DNA of 64,000 nt. It comes from Pseudomonas borbori. Lineage in GTDB: Bacteria; Pseudomonadota; Gammaproteobacteria; Pseudomonadales; Pseudomonadaceae. A program made the translations under genes and the position numbers. The notes under the pieces were generated by a model. That model saw only the letters and a list, made by a program, of their open reading frames with translations, did not search any database and was not told the DNA's origin. Each line of letters opens with the position of its first letter. Position 1 is the stretch's first letter. The stretch lies in assembly GCF_900115555.1 (NCBI RefSeq), contig NZ_FOWX01000010.1, positions 111,654-175,653 on the forward strand. Direction: 5' to 3'. Below are positions 55,656-64,000 of the stretch, piece after piece.

Positions 55656-57143
55656 ATGAACGCACTGCCCACCGAAGCGCCCCTGCGCCGTTTGCCGTTC
55701 AGCTTCGCCAAGCGTCATGGGGTGGTCTTGCTGATCGAGGCAGATCCGCCCTGTTTGGCCCATCGCACCGCTGTCGAGCTGGTGGCGCTGGCCGAGGCCC
55801 AGCGCTTTGCCGGGCGCCGTTTACCCATGCGGTCCTTGGCCGACGAAGCTTTCGAGCAGGCGCTGGCCAAGGCTTATCAGCACGAATCCGGGGCCATGCA
55901 GCTGGCCGAAGGCCTTGGCGGTAGCCTCGATCTGGCGGCCTTGGCCGAGCAGGTGCCGGAAACCGAAGACTTGCTGGAGCAGGAAGACGACGCCCCGATC
56001 ATTCGCCTGATCAACGCCATCCTTGGCGAAGCGATCAAGGAAGACGCGTCGGATATCCACCTGGAAACCTTCGAGAAGCGTCTGGTCGTGCGTTTTCGTG
56101 TGGATGGCATCCTGCGCGAGGTGCTCGAGCCCAAGCGCGAGTTGGCGGCGTTGCTGGTGTCGCGGGTCAAGGTCATGGCGCGGCTGGACATCGCCGAGAA
56201 GCGTATCCCGCAGGATGGGCGTATTTCCCTCAAGGTCGGTGGTCGCGAGGTGGATATCCGTGTCTCTACGCTACCTTCGGCCAATGGCGAACGGGTGGTG
56301 CTGCGCCTGCTCGACAAACAGGCCGGGCGCCTCGATCTGCAGCGCTTGGGCATGAGCGCGCGGGATTGCCAGGCGATGGAGGCGACCTTGCGCAAGCCCC
56401 ACGGCATCCTGCTGGTCACCGGCCCGACCGGTTCGGGCAAGACCACTACGTTGTACGCCAGTCTGGTCAGCCTGAATGACCGCACGCGCAATATCCTCAC
56501 GGTCGAAGACCCGATCGAGTACCACCTCGAAGGCATCGGCCAGACCCAGGTCAACACCAAGGTCGACATGACCTTCGCTCGCGGTCTGCGGGCGATTCTG
56601 CGGCAAGACCCGGATGTGGTGATGGTCGGTGAGATCCGTGACAAGGAAACCGCCGAAATCGCCGTGCAGGCGTCATTGACCGGGCATCTGGTACTTTCCA
56701 CCCTGCATACCAACAGCGCGATAGGCGCCATTACCCGCCTGGTGGACATGGGCATCGAGCCGTTTCTGTTGTCGTCCTCCTTGCTGGGCGTGCTGGCCCA
56801 GCGCCTGGTCAGGGTCCTCTGTCCGCAGTGCAAGGAGGCCTTTCAGGCCGATGCTGCCGAGTGCGCGCTGCTTGGCGTGGCTGCCGGGCAGGCACCGACC
56901 CTCTATCGCCCGCATGGCTGCGACGAGTGTCATCAACAGGGTTACCGTGGTCGTACCGGGATCTACGAACTGGTGGTGTTCGACGATCACTTGCGTACGC
57001 TGATCCATAGCGCTGCAGGGGAGCAGGAGATGATCCGCCATGCCCGGACCCTGGGTCCAAGCATCCGCGAAGATGGCCGGCGCAAGGTGCTGGAAGGGCT
57101 GACCAGCCTGGAAGAAGTGCTGCGCGTAACCCAAGACGAATGA
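55656..57143 (+). CDS. xcpR: Type II secretion ATPase GspE
   Basis: The 495-residue cytoplasmic ATPase has Walker A GPTGSGKT at 256-263, Asp box, Walker B-region [15 protein letters not shown] and His box [12 protein letters not shown] zinc-binding tetracysteine (Cys389, Cys392, Cys422, Cys425) is also present. It powers pseudopilus assembly through GspL and GspF. It is the first gene of the plus-strand xcp operon; xcpS follows after 13 nt. Confidence 0.97.
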   Translation: MNALPTEAPLRRLPFSFAKRHGVVLLIEADPPCLAHRTAVELVALAEAQRFAGRRLPMRSLADEAFEQALAKAYQHESGAMQLAEGLGGSLDLAALAEQVPETEDLLEQEDDAPIIRLINAILGEAIKEDASDIHLETFEKRLVVRFRVDGILREVLEPKRELAALLVSRVKVMARLDIAEKRIPQDGRISLKVGGREVDIRVSTLPSANGERVVLRLLDKQAGRLDLQRLGMSARDCQAMEATLRKPHGILLVTGPTGSGKTTTLYASLVSLNDRTRNILTVEDPIEYHLEGIGQTQVNTKVDMTFARGLRAILRQDPDVVMVGEIRDKETAEIAVQASLTGHLVLSTLHTNSAIGAITRLVDMGIEPFLLSSSLLGVLAQRLVRVLCPQCKEAFQADAAECALLGVAAGQAPTLYRPHGCDECHQQGYRGRTGIYELVVFDDHLRTLIHSAAGEQEMIRHARTLGPSIREDGRRKVLEGLTSLEEVLRVTQDE

Positions 57144-57156
57144 GCCGGGAACGCTA

Positions 57157-58374
57157 ATGGCCGCCTTCGAATACCTCGCCCTCGATGGCAAAGGCCGCCA
57201 GCACAAAGGTGTGCTGGAGGCCGACAGCGCGCGTCAGGTGCGGCAACTCCTGCGCGAGCGGCAACTGGCGCCGCTCGCTGTGCAGGCGACCCGCCCCCGC
57301 GAGCAGGCTCCCGGGGGCGGGCGCTTCAGTCTGGTGCGTGGGCTGTCGGCGCGCGATCTGGCCTTGCTTACCCGCCAGTTGGCGACCCTGATCCAGGCCG
57401 CGCTGCCGATCGAGGAAGCGCTGCGCGCGGCGGCGGCCCAGGCCCGCTTGCCGCGCATTCAGGCCATGCTGCTGGCGGTGCGCGCGCGGGTGCTGGAGGG
57501 CCATGGCCTGGCCAGCAGCCTGAAAGAGTTTCCCGCGGCTTTCCCCGAGTTGTACCGCGCCACGGTGGCGGCGGGCGAGCACGCCGGGCACCTGGGGCCG
57601 GTGCTGGAACAACTGGCCGATTATACCGAGCAGCGCCAGCAATCGCGGCAGAAGATCCAGCTGGCACTGCTTTATCCGCTGATCCTGATGTGCGCCTCGC
57701 TGCTGATCGTCGCTTTTCTGCTGGGTTACGTGGTGCCGGATATCGTGCGGGTATTCGTCGATTCCGGGCAAACCCTGCCGATGCTGACCCGCGGGCTGAT
57801 CGTGGCGAGCGAATGGGTCAAGAGCTGGGGCTGGCTGGCGGTCATTGTGCTGCTGCTGGGTTTTTTCGTGCTGCGCTGGGCGCTGCGCGATGAGGCGGTG
57901 AAACTGCGCTGGCATGGCTTGCTGCTGGGCGTGCCGTTGCTCGGGCGCTTGATTCGCGCCACCGATTGCGCGCGCTTCGCCTCGACCCTGGCCATCCTCA
58001 CCCAGAGCGGCGTACCGCTGGTCGAAGCCTTGGCCATTGGCGCCGAGGTGATCGTCAACCGGGTGATTCGCGCGCAGGTGGTGGTGGCCGCGCAGAAGGT
58101 CCGCGAAGGCGGCAGCCTGACCCGCGCACTGGAAGCCAGTGGGCAGTTCCCGCCGATGATGCTGCACATGATTGCCAGCGGCGAACGTTCCGGCGAGCTG
58201 GATCAGATGCTCGCACGCACGGCACGCAATCAGGAAAACGACCTGGGCGCCCAGGTGGCGCTGCTGGTCGGGCTGTTCGAACCGTTCATGTTGGTGTTTA
58301 TGGGCGCAGTGGTGCTGGTCATAGTGCTGGCGATTCTGCTGCCGATTCTGTCTCTCAATCAGTTGGTGGGGTAA
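57157..58374 (+). CDS. xcpS: Type II secretion inner-membrane platform protein GspF
   Basis: The 405-residue protein has two T2SSF domains, each with the LTRQLATLIQAALPIEEAL / FASTLAILTQSGVPLVEAL pattern (about residues 70-88 and 270-288), and three membrane helices. It is the polytopic platform protein that couples the ATPase to pseudopilin insertion. xcpT begins 4 nt after its stop. Confidence 0.96.
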   Translation: MAAFEYLALDGKGRQHKGVLEADSARQVRQLLRERQLAPLAVQATRPREQAPGGGRFSLVRGLSARDLALLTRQLATLIQAALPIEEALRAAAAQARLPRIQAMLLAVRARVLEGHGLASSLKEFPAAFPELYRATVAAGEHAGHLGPVLEQLADYTEQRQQSRQKIQLALLYPLILMCASLLIVAFLLGYVVPDIVRVFVDSGQTLPMLTRGLIVASEWVKSWGWLAVIVLLLGFFVLRWALRDEAVKLRWHGLLLGVPLLGRLIRATDCARFASTLAILTQSGVPLVEALAIGAEVIVNRVIRAQVVVAAQKVREGGSLTRALEASGQFPPMMLHMIASGERSGELDQMLARTARNQENDLGAQVALLVGLFEPFMLVFMGAVVLVIVLAILLPILSLNQLVG

Positions 58375-58378
58375 GCAG

Positions 58379-58870
58379 GTGAATAGCAGGTCGTTGCAAC
58401 ACGCAGGTGGGATCGTCAAGACAACCGAGGCCGCTTGGCAGCGGGCTGCCCGGCGTCAGGCAGGTTTCACCCTGATCGAAATCATGGTGGTGGTGGTGAT
58501 TCTCGGCATTCTCGCCGCCCTGGTGGTGCCGCAGATCATGAGCCGGCCGGATCAGGCCAAGGTGACAGTCGCCAGAGGCGACATCAAGGCCATCTCCGCG
58601 GCTCTGGATATGTACAAGTTGGACAACCATGCCTACCCGAGCACCCAGCAAGGGCTTGAAGCGCTGGTGGATAAACCCACGGGTAATCCGCCGGCGAAGA
58701 ACTGGAACCGCGAGGGCTACCTGAAGCGTTTACCCATCGACCCTTGGGGCAATGTCTATCAATACCTGGCGCCCGGCACCAAGGGTGCTTTCGACCTCTA
58801 TTCGCTGGGCGCCGACGGCAAGCCGGGTGGCAGCGAGCTGGATGCCGATATCGGTAGCTGGGACCTCTGA
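58379..58870 (+). CDS. xcpT: Major type II pseudopilin GspG
   Basis: The 163-residue prepilin has the peptidase site RRQAG^FTLIEIMVV with Glu at mature position 5. The calcium-binding pseudopilin C terminus DLYSLGADGKPGG follows. From the GTG at 58379 the leader is 29 residues, much longer than the short leader usual for XcpT (under 10). No in-frame ATG is available; a TTG lies at 58394. GGGG upstream gives a plausible ribosome site. PilD/XcpA would cleave and methylate it; that gene is not in the window. Confidence 0.95.
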   Translation: MNSRSLQHAGGIVKTTEAAWQRAARRQAGFTLIEIMVVVVILGILAALVVPQIMSRPDQAKVTVARGDIKAISAALDMYKLDNHAYPSTQQGLEALVDKPTGNPPAKNWNREGYLKRLPIDPWGNVYQYLAPGTKGAFDLYSLGADGKPGGSELDADIGSWDL

Positions 58871-58887
58871 TGAGGCTTGACTGAGCC

Positions 58888-59436
58888 ATGCTTGCCCGGC
58901 GCATTGGCGCGTCCGGCCCGCTCCGGGGTTTTACCCTGATCGAGCTGCTGGTGGTCATCGTGATTCTCGGTAGCCTGATCGGTCTCGCCGTACTCAGTAG
59001 CGGTATCGCCGGTCCGGCCCGCGAGTTGCGTAACGAAGCCGAGCGCTTGGCCGGATTGATCGGTGTACTGGCCGACGAAGCGCTGCTGGATAACCGCGAG
59101 TATGGTCTGCGGCTGAGCGCAGAGGGCTATCAGGTGTTGCAGTACCAGCCCGGCAGCGCGCGTTGGCAGGCTCTGGATGACGAGCCCTATCGCTTGCCGG
59201 ACTGGGCCGAGTTGAGTGTCGAGCTGGAGGGAGAGGCGCTGCAATTGCCACAGCCGGCAGCCGAGCGGCGACGGGCAGCCCCCCCGCAGCTGTTGATTCT
59301 TTCCAGCGGCGAACTCAGCCCCTTTCGTTTGCACCTGCGCGAGCGGCGCAAGGGTGGTGTGCAATTGCAACTGTCCAGCGACGGCTTCCGTTTGCCCAGG
59401 GTCGAGGTCGATAGTCCACCGGGGCGCTCGGGATGA
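58888..59436 (+). CDS. xcpU: Type II minor pseudopilin GspH
   Basis: The 182-residue prepilin has cleavage site PLRG^FTLIELLVVIVILG with Glu5. The C-terminal GspH domain is variable and Arg-rich. Minor pseudopilins GspH-K form the tip of the pseudopilus. It starts 17 nt after xcpT and overlaps xcpV by 4 nt. Confidence 0.93.
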   Translation: MLARRIGASGPLRGFTLIELLVVIVILGSLIGLAVLSSGIAGPARELRNEAERLAGLIGVLADEALLDNREYGLRLSAEGYQVLQYQPGSARWQALDDEPYRLPDWAELSVELEGEALQLPQPAAERRRAAPPQLLILSSGELSPFRLHLRERRKGGVQLQLSSDGFRLPRVEVDSPPGRSG

Positions 59437-59825
59437 AGGGTTGCCGAGGTTTCACCCTGCTCGAAGTGCTGGTGGCCCTGGCCATCTTTGCACTGGTCGC
59501 CGCCAGCGTATTGACCGCCAGTGCGCGCAGCCTGCAAACCGCTGCACGGCTGGAAGAGAAAACCCTGGCGATGTGGATCGCCGACAATCGCTTGACCGAG
59601 TTGCAACTGGCCGAGACACCGGCCAGCGCCGGGCGCGAGCAGGGGGAACTGGAGTTCGCCGGGCGGCGCTGGCAATGGCAGAGCGAAATCCAGGCGACCA
59701 GCGAGCCGAGCATGTACCGGGTCACCCTGTGGGTGGCGCCGCATCCGGCGCGCGGACGCCTTGGTGGCGAACTGCGCGAGCGCGCGGTGGTCAGTCTCAA
59801 CGGCTTTCTTGGAGACTCGCGATGA
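59433..59825 (+). CDS. xcpV: Type II minor pseudopilin GspI
   Basis: The 130-residue prepilin has leader MKGCRG and FTLLEVLVALAIFALVAAS with Glu5, plus the GspI core MWIADNRLTELQL. It nucleates the GspI-J-K tip complex. Both ends overlap neighbouring genes by ATGA. Confidence 0.94.
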   Translation: MKGCRGFTLLEVLVALAIFALVAASVLTASARSLQTAARLEEKTLAMWIADNRLTELQLAETPASAGREQGELEFAGRRWQWQSEIQATSEPSMYRVTLWVAPHPARGRLGGELRERAVVSLNGFLGDSR

Positions 59826-60508
59826 GGCGGGCGCGTGGCTTCACCTTGCTCGAACTGCTGATCGCCATCGCGATTTTTGCCCTGCTCGGGCTGGCGACCT
59901 ACCGCATGCTCACCAGTGTGCTGCGTACCGACAGCGTTACCCGTGCCCATGAACTGCAGCTGCGCGAACTGGTGCGCGCCATCGCCGCCTTCGAGCGCGA
60001 CCTGTTGCAGGTTGCGCAGAGGCCGGTGCGCGACCCGTTCGGCGATCCACGCCCGGCCCTGCGTGGCGAGGCGGACGAGGTCGCGGCCGTGGAGCTGAGT
60101 CGCGCCGGCTGGCGCAATCCGCTGGGGCGCAGTCGCGCGAGCGTGCAGCGGGTGCGCTGGCAACTGAGCGGCGAGCAGTGGCAGCGCCGCTACTGGAATG
60201 TCCTCGATCAGGCCCAGGACAGCCAGCCTCAGGTGCAGCAGGCACTGGACGGGGTGACAGCCCTACGCTTGCGATACCTGGACGGCGACGGCAACTGGTT
60301 GGACAGTTGGCCGCCAACCGGAACCACTGGCGAAGCGCGGCTGATCGGGTTGCCCCGGGCAATCGAGCTGGTGCTGGAGCATCGCCGCTATGGCGAGTTG
60401 CGCCGGTTGCTGCGTCTACCCGACGTGCGCCCCGAGAGCGTGGCGCAGGCGTCGGAGGCGCAATCGCCGGATGAGCCGGAAGAGTCTGGCGAGGTGCTCG
60501 AGCCATGA
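59822..60508 (+). CDS. xcpW: Type II minor pseudopilin GspJ
   Basis: The 228-residue prepilin has leader MRRARG and FTLLELLIAIAIFALLGL with Glu5. The GspJ features RAIAAFERDLLQVAQRPVRD and a central LRYLDGDGNW segment follow. The ATG at 59822 overlaps xcpV by 4 nt; the longer open frame upstream is non-homologous. Confidence 0.94.
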   Translation: MRRARGFTLLELLIAIAIFALLGLATYRMLTSVLRTDSVTRAHELQLRELVRAIAAFERDLLQVAQRPVRDPFGDPRPALRGEADEVAAVELSRAGWRNPLGRSRASVQRVRWQLSGEQWQRRYWNVLDQAQDSQPQVQQALDGVTALRLRYLDGDGNWLDSWPPTGTTGEARLIGLPRAIELVLEHRRYGELRRLLRLPDVRPESVAQASEAQSPDEPEESGEVLEP

Positions 60509-61470
60509 AGGCGCAACGCGGTGTGGCGCTGATCACCGTGATGCTGGTGGTGGCGGTGGCGACTGTGGTGTGTGCCGGGATTATCGCGCGTCAGCAATTG
60601 TCGATTCGCAGCAGCGCCAACCAGTTACATGTGCGTCAGGCCTGGCATTATGCCCTGGGTGGCGAAACCCTGGCCAAGGCGGTATTGCGGCGCGATCTGC
60701 AACAAGGCGACCCGCGTGCGCCCGTCGACCATCTGGGTGAACCCTGGGCGCAGCCGCTGGCGCCCTTCGCCCTGGACGAAGGCGGTGAGTTGCGCGTGCG
60801 CATCATCGACCCGACGGGGCGTTTCAATCTCAACAGCCTGGTGCGCGAGGGTGCGCCCAACGACGCGGCAGTGGCGCAGTTTCGCCGCCTGCTCGCCGGT
60901 CTGCAAATCGATGCGCCCTATGCCGAGCGCCTGCTCGACTGGCTGGATGCCGATCAGGAGCCGAGCGGCAGCTATGGCGCCGAGGATGGTCAATACTTGT
61001 TGGCACAGCCTGCCTATCGCGCCGCCAACCGGGTCCTGGCCGATGTGTCCGAATTGCGCCTGCTGCTGGAGATGAACGAGGCCGATTACCAGCGACTGAT
61101 GCCCTGGGTCGCCGCTTTGCCGGCGGACGCGTCCCTGAATGTCAACACCGCCAGTGCCCGGGTGCTGGCGAGTCTGGCCGAGGGATTGCCGCTGAGCACG
61201 GCCGAGGGGCTGGTTGCCCGGCGTGCGGGTCAGGGCTATGCCGATGTGTCGAGTTTTCTCGCGCAATTGCCGGGTTTGAGCGTGCAGAGTCAGGGATTGG
61301 CGGTTGGCAGCCAGTATTTTCAGGTGATCAGCGAGGTCAGTGTGGGCGATCGCCGTCAGGTTTTACGCAGTACCGTGCAGCGCGCCAGCGATGGCAGGCT
61401 GTATGTCCTATCCCGTGATCTGGGTCAGCAGGGTGTGCCGCCTGTGCCTGTCGAGGAAGTCGAGCGATGA
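60505..61470 (+). CDS. xcpX: Type II minor pseudopilin GspK
   Basis: The 321-residue prepilin has cleavage site QRG^VALITVMLVV. It lacks Glu5, as GspK proteins do, and has the large helical insertion with DPTGRFNLNSL, LLDWLDAD and a C-terminal VNTASARVLASL. It caps the pseudopilus. Overlaps are 4 nt on both sides. Confidence 0.95.
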   Translation: MKAQRGVALITVMLVVAVATVVCAGIIARQQLSIRSSANQLHVRQAWHYALGGETLAKAVLRRDLQQGDPRAPVDHLGEPWAQPLAPFALDEGGELRVRIIDPTGRFNLNSLVREGAPNDAAVAQFRRLLAGLQIDAPYAERLLDWLDADQEPSGSYGAEDGQYLLAQPAYRAANRVLADVSELRLLLEMNEADYQRLMPWVAALPADASLNVNTASARVLASLAEGLPLSTAEGLVARRAGQGYADVSSFLAQLPGLSVQSQGLAVGSQYFQVISEVSVGDRRQVLRSTVQRASDGRLYVLSRDLGQQGVPPVPVEEVER

Positions 61471-62603
61471 ATCGGATGTGTGTGTTTCTGCCGCCTGCGG
61501 CCTGTGCCGGCGCCTCGGCGGAGTTGCCGGTGCAGCGGGTGCGCGAAGGCGACAGCCAGTGCCTGCCGTTTGCCGAGGCGCTGGCCGGGTTGACCGAGGC
61601 CTGGACCCTGGTCCTGCCGGTCGAGGCGGTAACGGCCTGCGCCGTGCGCCTGCCGACGCAAAAGGCTCGCTGGCTGCGTCAGGCCCTGCCGTATGCGGTG
61701 GAAGAGTTGCTGGCCGAGGATGTTGAAAAGTTGCATCTGGCCTTGGGCGAGCGGCTCGCGGACGGCCGCCATCGGGTGTTTGCCGTGCGCCGCCGTTGGC
61801 TGGCGGACTGGCTGGCGCTGTGCCCGGTGGCGCCACGGGCGATCGCGATGGATGCCGATCTGCTGCCCCACCAGGGCACCCAGTTGTTGCACCTGGATTC
61901 GCGCTGGTTACTCGGCGGAGAAGGGGTGGTGCGTATGGCGCTGAGCGCCGAATCATGGCCCGCACTGGCGGCGCGTTGCCCGCATCCGCATATTGGCTAT
62001 CGCTCGGCGCAGCAGGCCGGTTTGGCGCCGCTGGATGAGGGTCTGGAGCTGGCCGATGCCCATGGCTGGCTGGCGCAGCAGACGTTGAGCAATGATCTGG
62101 CCCAGGGCGAGTTCGCGCCACAGCAAAACGCGGGTCAATGGCAGCGCTGGCGTCCCTTGTTCGGCTTGCTCGGTTTGTGGCTGGTCTTGCAGTGGGGCTT
62201 CAATCTGGCTCAGGGCTGGCATCTGCAGCGTCAGGCCGAAACCTATGCCCAGGCCAGCAAGGCGCTCTACCAGGAACTGTTTCCCGAGGATCGCAAGTTG
62301 GTCGATCTGCGTGCGCAGTTGGATCAGCACTTGGCCGCGGGTGGTGGCAGTGGTCAGGGCCGCTTGCTCGGTATGCTTGCACAGGTGACTCAGGCCATAG
62401 CGGTCGACGGCGAGCGCGTGAAGGTGCAACAAGTGGATTTCAGCGACATTCGCGGCGATCTGGCCATGCAGATTCAGGCGCGCGGCTTCGCTGAGCTGGA
62501 GCGCTTGCGCGAACGCTTGCAGGCGGTTGGCCTGAGGGTGCAGCTGGGGTCGGCAAGTCGTGAGGCGGCGGGGGTCAGCGCACGCCTGGTGATTGGAGGA
62601 TGA
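61467..62603 (+). CDS. xcpY: Type II secretion protein GspL
   Basis: The 378-residue protein has a cytoplasmic actin-like domain (LPYAVEELLAEDVEKLHLALG) that contacts GspE and a membrane helix near 228-248 (LFGLLGLWLVLQWGF). A periplasmic ferredoxin-like domain follows. It recruits the ATPase to the membrane with GspM. It overlaps xcpX and xcpZ by 4 nt. Confidence 0.93.
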   Translation: MNRMCVFLPPAACAGASAELPVQRVREGDSQCLPFAEALAGLTEAWTLVLPVEAVTACAVRLPTQKARWLRQALPYAVEELLAEDVEKLHLALGERLADGRHRVFAVRRRWLADWLALCPVAPRAIAMDADLLPHQGTQLLHLDSRWLLGGEGVVRMALSAESWPALAARCPHPHIGYRSAQQAGLAPLDEGLELADAHGWLAQQTLSNDLAQGEFAPQQNAGQWQRWRPLFGLLGLWLVLQWGFNLAQGWHLQRQAETYAQASKALYQELFPEDRKLVDLRAQLDQHLAAGGGSGQGRLLGMLAQVTQAIAVDGERVKVQQVDFSDIRGDLAMQIQARGFAELERLRERLQAVGLRVQLGSASREAAGVSARLVIGG

Positions 62604-63124
62604 ACAGCTTGAGCGAGTCGATAAAGCCATTCACTGCACAGTTGCAAGGTTCGCTGGCGCTGCAACGCTGGCGTGCCCTGTTGCCCCGTGAGCGCCTGGC
62701 CCTCGGTCTGCTGGGCCTGTTTGTGTTGCTGACGCTGGTATATGTGCTGCTCTGGCAGCCCGCACAGCAGGGCGTGACGGCGGCACGCAGCGCCTTTGCC
62801 CGGGAGCGCGCCTTGTACGCCTACCTGCAGGCACAGGCGCCGTTGGCGCGCAGCCTGGCCAGCCAGCCGCAGGTCAGCCTCGATCCGGCGAACTTGCAAG
62901 GCCTGGTTACTGCCAGTGCAGCCGAACAGGGCTTGCTCATCGAGCGGCTGGACAGCGACAGCGAGGGGTCGCTGCAGGTTAGCCTGCAACCGGCGCCATT
63001 TTCCCAGCTCCTGCGTTGGTTCACCCGGCTGGAACAGCAGGGCGTGCGGATAGCCGAGGCGGGTCTGGATCGCGCTGCGGACAACCGCGTGGCGGCAAGG
63101 CTGACCTTGAGCGTGGCATTTTAA
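62600..63124 (+). CDS. xcpZ: Type II secretion protein GspM
   Basis: The 174-residue protein has one membrane helix (LALGLLGLFVLLTLVYVLLW, about 34-53), the PREREALG-like PRERLALG segment before it and a periplasmic ferredoxin-like domain. It stabilises GspL and interacts with GspC. It is the last xcp gene. No terminator is visible in the 147 nt before the next tRNA. Confidence 0.93.
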   Translation: MNSLSESIKPFTAQLQGSLALQRWRALLPRERLALGLLGLFVLLTLVYVLLWQPAQQGVTAARSAFARERALYAYLQAQAPLARSLASQPQVSLDPANLQGLVTASAAEQGLLIERLDSDSEGSLQVSLQPAPFSQLLRWFTRLEQQGVRIAEAGLDRAADNRVAARLTLSVAF

Positions 63125-63223
63125 TTTGGCGTGCCTGGGCCAGAGCGGGACCTTGCGAGTCGTTCAGGCCTCGGGTCGCTATCGTGATATTTCCCGTTTT
63201 TGAGAAAAACTTTAAGCAGAGTA

Positions 63224-63252
63224 TTGACTTAGGTTCGTCCCGCCCGTAAATT
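63224..63252 (+). promoter_or_regulatory. Promoter of the Val/Asp tRNA cluster
   Basis: TTGACT (63224-63229) and TAAATT (63247-63252) are 17 nt apart and followed by a GCGCGCC discriminator. The tRNA-Val gene starts 20 nt later. This is a typical strong stable-RNA promoter. Confidence 0.8.
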
Positions 63253-63271
63253 GCGCGCCTCACAAAGCGAA

Positions 63272-63347
63272 GGGTGATTAGCTCAGCTGGGAGAGCATCT
63301 GCCTTACAAGCAGAGGGTCGGCGGTTCGATCCCGTCATCACCCACCA
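63272..63347 (+). tRNA. tRNA-Val (anticodon TAC)
   Basis: The 76-nt cloverleaf has GGGTGAT paired with ATCACCC, anticodon TAC in CTGCCTTACAAGCAG, a GGTTCGATCC T-arm and encoded CCA. Confidence 0.97.
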
Positions 63348-63382
63348 CTCTTTGTGATTTCGGATGAAAGTCCGACCGACGC

Positions 63383-63459
63383 GCAGCGGTAGTTCAGTCG
63401 GTTAGAATACCGGCCTGTCACGCCGGGGGTCGCGGGTTCGAGTCCCGTCCGCTGCGCCA
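63383..63459 (+). tRNA. tRNA-Asp (anticodon GTC)
   Basis: The 77-nt cloverleaf has GCAGCGG paired with CCGCTGC, anticodon GTC within CCGGCCTGTCACGCCGG and encoded CCA. It is identical to the copy at 63559. Confidence 0.97.
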
Positions 63460-63558
63460 TATTTTCCATATCGGGTTCGCTCGGTATGAGGTAGAACGGC
63501 TGGTACAGCTGCTCTGCCCGATGAAGCAAGAGTTGTTCGGACGCAAGTCCACCGACAC

Positions 63559-63635
63559 GCAGCGGTAGTTCAGTCGGTTAGAATACCGGCCTGTCACGCC
63601 GGGGGTCGCGGGTTCGAGTCCCGTCCGCTGCGCCA
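63559..63635 (+). tRNA. tRNA-Asp (anticodon GTC), second copy
   Basis: Identical to the first tRNA-Asp over 77 nt. Part of the upstream flank (AAGTCC...CCGAC...GCAGCGG) is shared too, pointing to a tandem duplication that included flanking DNA. Confidence 0.97.
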
Positions 63636-63644
63636 TACATGAAG

Positions 63645-63674
63645 CCCTCAGGTAGCGATACCTGGGGGTTTTTT
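63645..63674 (+). terminator. Rho-independent terminator of the Val/Asp tRNA cluster
   Basis: CCCTCAGGTA (63645-63654) pairs with TACCTGGGGG (63659-63668, one G-U) around GCGA and is followed by six T. The probable group II intron begins four bases past the T run. Confidence 0.9.
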
Positions 63675-63677
63675 GTT

Positions 63678-64000
63678 GTGCGCCAGGCATGGCGCGTTGC
63701 GCGGAAGCGCAACCAGCTTGGCTGTGGTGGCCAGGCTGGTGACTTGGAGGTGAAAGTCCTCTACACACCCGGCAAGGGGAAGTGTTAGCCAGAGGCAAGG
63801 GTGTCGCGGGCGACTGCGAATCTGAAGGAAGCCCGAGGCAAAATGCTGGCCTGACGAACAGGAAGCGGATCAGGCGGCGTAGCGGGGTGAGGTGGCAACG
63901 TTCACTAAAGCCCAATACTTGCACGGAGCGCTACGACGTAAATCCGACAGGCATAAGCAGGAAGGTCGCGCGAATTACCCTGGGAGATCTGTTCTGCCTG
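63678..64000 (+). mobile_element. 5' part of a group II intron (probably class C), truncated by the window edge
   Basis: The sequence starts GTGCGCCAGGCATGGCGC, the GTGCG-type 5' end of group II introns. It continues with the domain I hallmark GGAGGTGAAAGTCCTCTAC, the GTTAGCCAGAGGCAAGGGTGTC segment and CTGAAGGAAGCCCGAGGCAAA. It lies directly behind a terminator hairpin and T-tract, the preferred target of class C introns. Domain V, the reverse transcriptase gene and the 3' end would be beyond 64000. Class assignment rests on the insertion site; no reverse transcriptase coding is visible yet. Confidence 0.78.

Noticed and set aside
63418..63924. Minus-strand ORF over the tRNA-Asp genes with a repeated internal segment
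   Set aside because: The repeat in the predicted protein (RTGLEPATPGVTGRYSNRLN) is just the antisense of the two tRNA-Asp genes; such spurious proteins are common in databases.

Overview
The window is high-GC Pseudomonas chromosome, most like the P. aeruginosa lineage. The evidence is the recA-recX block followed by a LOG-family gene, an MBL-fold nuclease, a phosphoketolase relative and a PA3611-like secreted protein. The block leuCDB-asd-(asd homologue)-fimV-truA-trpF-accD-folC-SPOR-cvpA-purF-metZ also runs straight into a divergent xcp type II secretion locus. From memory both blocks match P. aeruginosa gene order; no database search was run. Most of the window is core genome. No prophage, integrated element, CRISPR array or complete insertion sequence was seen.

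Layout. 1-9.4 kb: the end of a cytochrome b/ferredoxin-reductase fusion, a CinA/PncC-type amidase, SOS-controlled recA with recX, then metabolic and hypothetical genes. 9.4-10.0 kb: a gene-free AT-rich stretch with DnaA-box-like sites. 10.0-22.0 kb: Sel1-repeat gene, rmuC, an MgtC/DUF4010 membrane protein, a giant transporter-sensor kinase, GNAT and AraC genes, REP repeats, azlCD and an MFS-acyltransferase fusion. 22.0-24.2 kb: gltX followed by a doubled tRNA-Ala/tRNA-Glu array, so glutamyl-tRNA synthetase sits beside its own tRNAs. 24.3-34.5 kb: a TetR-hydrolase pair, two c-di-GMP enzymes (7TMR-DISM-GGDEF and 6xPAS-GGDEF-EAL), a thioesterase with a possible coupled micro-ORF, dusC and an SDR.

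34.6-52.6 kb is a long run of plus-strand biosynthetic genes: leucine (leuCDB, facing a divergent LysR gene), aspartate semialdehyde (asd), fimV (type IV pilus and twitching), tRNA pseudouridylation, tryptophan, fatty acid, folate, purine and methionine genes. It is closed by a strong bidirectional terminator. 52.7-63.1 kb is the type II secretion locus: xcpPQ on the minus strand, and xcpR to xcpZ on the plus strand, whose last six genes are joined by five successive 4-nt ATGA overlaps. No prepilin peptidase gene is present in the window; in pseudomonads pilD/xcpA is normally elsewhere. 63.2-64.0 kb: tRNA-Val and two tRNA-Asp with a terminator, directly followed by what looks like the 5' part of a group II intron that runs off the edge.

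The most distinctive non-core signals are that intron, a small family of terminal-inverted-repeat (MITE-like) elements (about 1.17, 48.8 and 55.5 kb), and several intergenic palindromic repeats, one of which supplies the stop codon of dusC. I did not find a convincing undescribed multigene system.
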